A stretch of DNA of 64,000 bases from assembly GCF_000004075.3 (NCBI RefSeq), contig NC_026655.2, positions 5,456,001 to 5,520,000 of the forward strand, in the 5' to 3' direction. A program made the translations under genes and the position numbers. This DNA is from Cucumis sativus. Its lineage: Eukaryota > Streptophyta > Magnoliopsida > Cucurbitales > Cucurbitaceae. Under the pieces are notes generated by a model. That model searched no databases. It was not told the origin of the DNA and saw only the letters and a program-made list of their open reading frames with translations. How positions within the stretch are numbered: the stretch's first letter is position 1; every line of letters starts with the position of its first letter. Of this stretch, positions 62,284-64,000 are shown piece after piece.

Positions 62284-64000
62284 ACATATTGTTAAGAAGC
62301 TTCTTGTGCTTGTAATTGATGTTGTACTGATAACATTTACATATACGGAACTAAATCTGGAAATCAGTTGTAGAAGCTGACGCTATTTGAAAAGTCTACT
62401 GAAAATACTCATTGAGAGCTAATGTCAGCTATCCATTGCGTATAACCTTATAAGGACTGTTTCTGAAACTGTTGCATTGCAGATTTCCCTGTTGTGTTTT
62501 TTAGTGTTTTCACTCTCTCAAATCTCAATCACGTACCCTCCACGAAATCAACTGTTAATATGGACAAAGCTATATATGCAAATGATATGATTAAAGTTTT
62601 ATCCATGTTTTAGAGCATAGGTTTCATTTGTTCTGTTCATTTGTCTGTATGATCAGTTACATACATGGACTATTAGGTACAAACTTGCAAGGGAAAAAAG
62701 CAGAAAAGAGAAGGCGTACATGCCAGAACATGTGAGAAGAGGAACACCCAAGAAAAATCGGGTTCACTTTGCCACAACCGACCAAAAGGGAAAAGAAAGA
62801 GGAGCCAAGAATTTAAACTACATAGATAAAGATCCTTTTTTGAAGGGTCGTCTTTAACAGAAAGGCCCAGCTTTGAGGTATCATGCTTTGCTTAAACTGG
62901 ACCCTCCATTACACACACACACACACTCTCTCTCTTTTCCCTTTTCTTCTTTACCTGTGAAAACGTGCCCTTCCACTGTACATTAAAGGGAAACATGCAT
63001 GCGGGAATATAAAGATCTTAGAGTCTCCACTGTGTGCGTGTTCCCATGGCAGGCTTATAATATCAATGTTTTTTCTTGTTCTTGTTAGTTTGTTGATGTT
63101 ATAGAATCCTCTAGTGGGAAATTATTTGCATCTGAAGAACTAACTCTTTTTCTCTCTTACAGAAATAATACCTGCTTCTTCCCCCCTGCTATCTTGCCAT
63201 GTTTCTTGCTTTCAATAACAGTTCAAGGACGATGCCAATCAACATTCTTGCTGCAATAGAGAAGCCACGAAGAAATTTTTCTTTCTTGCAGTCTTTTGAA
63301 ATGGGAAGCTTTGTTTTGATCGTTCGAACAATGGTTCGAAAATTTAGACGTCCTTGTAAGCAGAGTGTTATAAGGGTTCTTTGATGATCTCATACTTTGC
63401 AAAGGGGAATTCAGCATCCTGGTCCGATTCAGTGAAGAGTTCTTTCATTTGTCGTCTTCAAAACATGCACACATGAGTTTCTACTTCTCTTTCTTTCTCT
63501 CTATCAATCATGATCTATTATCAGATCTGTAGTAGAATATTTATAGTTATGTTATTTCGCAAGTGTTTTGTTTATATCAGATATATTTTAAGGTTTTGAG
63601 TGTAATTTCTCTGCATGCATGTCTGCATCCGCAGCTGATTGATGTAATAAAAGTTTCTTCCCATTTTCGGTTTTCTATACATTATATAGCATTTAACCCT
63701 TCTCGTACCTTTTAGGGTTGTCGGATTGAATTTTGTTTAGTGTTATAAAGGTCGAAGGTTTAATTCTTCGTCCATAATTATTGTACTAAAAAAAATCTTT
63801 CAGTATAATAGGGTTGATTTCAAAGTTGAATTTTTTTCATATATGAACCTAAACAAACTTGTTTGTTTTTAATTTCTCCATCTAATTAGTTACCTATCAT
63901 CCATATATGTGTCCATATCTTCTTCTTCCCTCATTGGTGCTTTTGTTAAAGTGCAATTCTTATCTCTTATGTTGGCATAATTTTCAACTTCAGTGAAACA
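62284..64000. other. Region after PCH2: possible non-coding or small-peptide transcript
   Basis: PCH2 3' UTR probably to about 62560. From 62640 to 63660 the sequence is balanced in composition and has transcript-like features: a CT-rich leader-like stretch (62911-62955), ataaag near 63008, a cttacag acceptor-like site near 63163, and an aataaaag polyadenylation-like signal at 63646. The best ORF is 61 codons (63199-63384, basic) and I recognise no family. From 63700 on the DNA is AT-rich with no signal. Confidence 0.4.
62911..62936. repeat. Compound (AC)n(CT)n microsatellite
   Basis: Eight AC units run directly into about five CT units, upstream of the possible transcript near 63 kb. Confidence 0.9.

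Overview
This is a plant nuclear window, most probably from a cucurbit (Cucumis/Citrullus/Benincasa group). It has AT-rich intergenic DNA, GT-AG introns, telobox and site II promoter motifs, and plant-only families (LBD, R2R3-MYB, ARO, TAA1/TAR, oleosin, C2-GRAM). The raffinose synthase matches my memory of the cucumber enzyme closely. A short terminal-inverted-repeat element carrying near-palindromic 'tctatcaatgatagac' units, which I associate with cucurbit genomes, occurs three times. The species call is an inference.

Layout. The first 6 kb is gene-dense: the 3' half of a raffinose synthase gene (+), a complete six-exon tryptophan aminotransferase-related gene (+), and a single-exon oleosin (-) convergent with it. 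From 6 to 36 kb the DNA is sparse. It holds a LOB-domain factor (-), a spermidine-synthase-like methyltransferase-fold protein (-) and an R2R3-MYB (+), separated by AT-rich stretches of up to 12.4 kb in which I see microsatellites, a 38-bp tandem duplication and a probable Copia-type LTR fossil. From 36 to 62.3 kb it is gene-rich again: ARO armadillo protein (-), ribosomal protein uL15/L27a (-), an uncharacterised 97-aa acidic-tailed protein (-), C2-GRAM/VASt protein (+), NBR1 autophagy receptor (+), an uncharacterised 136-aa protein (-), and the AAA+ ATPase PCH2/TRIP13 (+). The last 1.7 kb has no recognised gene but looks partly transcribed.

The genes do not form a pathway; this is an ordinary mosaic of plant genes. 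Two gene pairs are divergent (97-aa protein / C2-GRAM, and 136-aa protein / PCH2) and may share promoter regions. I rebuilt exon structures by hand from ORFs, splice consensus and remembered family sequence. All internal junctions kept frame, giving 436 aa (TAR), 377 aa (MYB), 1008 aa (C2-GRAM), 789 aa (NBR1) and 456 aa (PCH2).

I did not find a convincing undescribed system. The items most worth a second look are a three-codon deletion beside the predicted catalytic loop of raffinose synthase, the MITE family lying just upstream of two site II promoters, an unidentified coding-like segment at 39.7 kb, the two uncharacterised small proteins, and a possible non-coding or small-peptide transcript near 63 kb.
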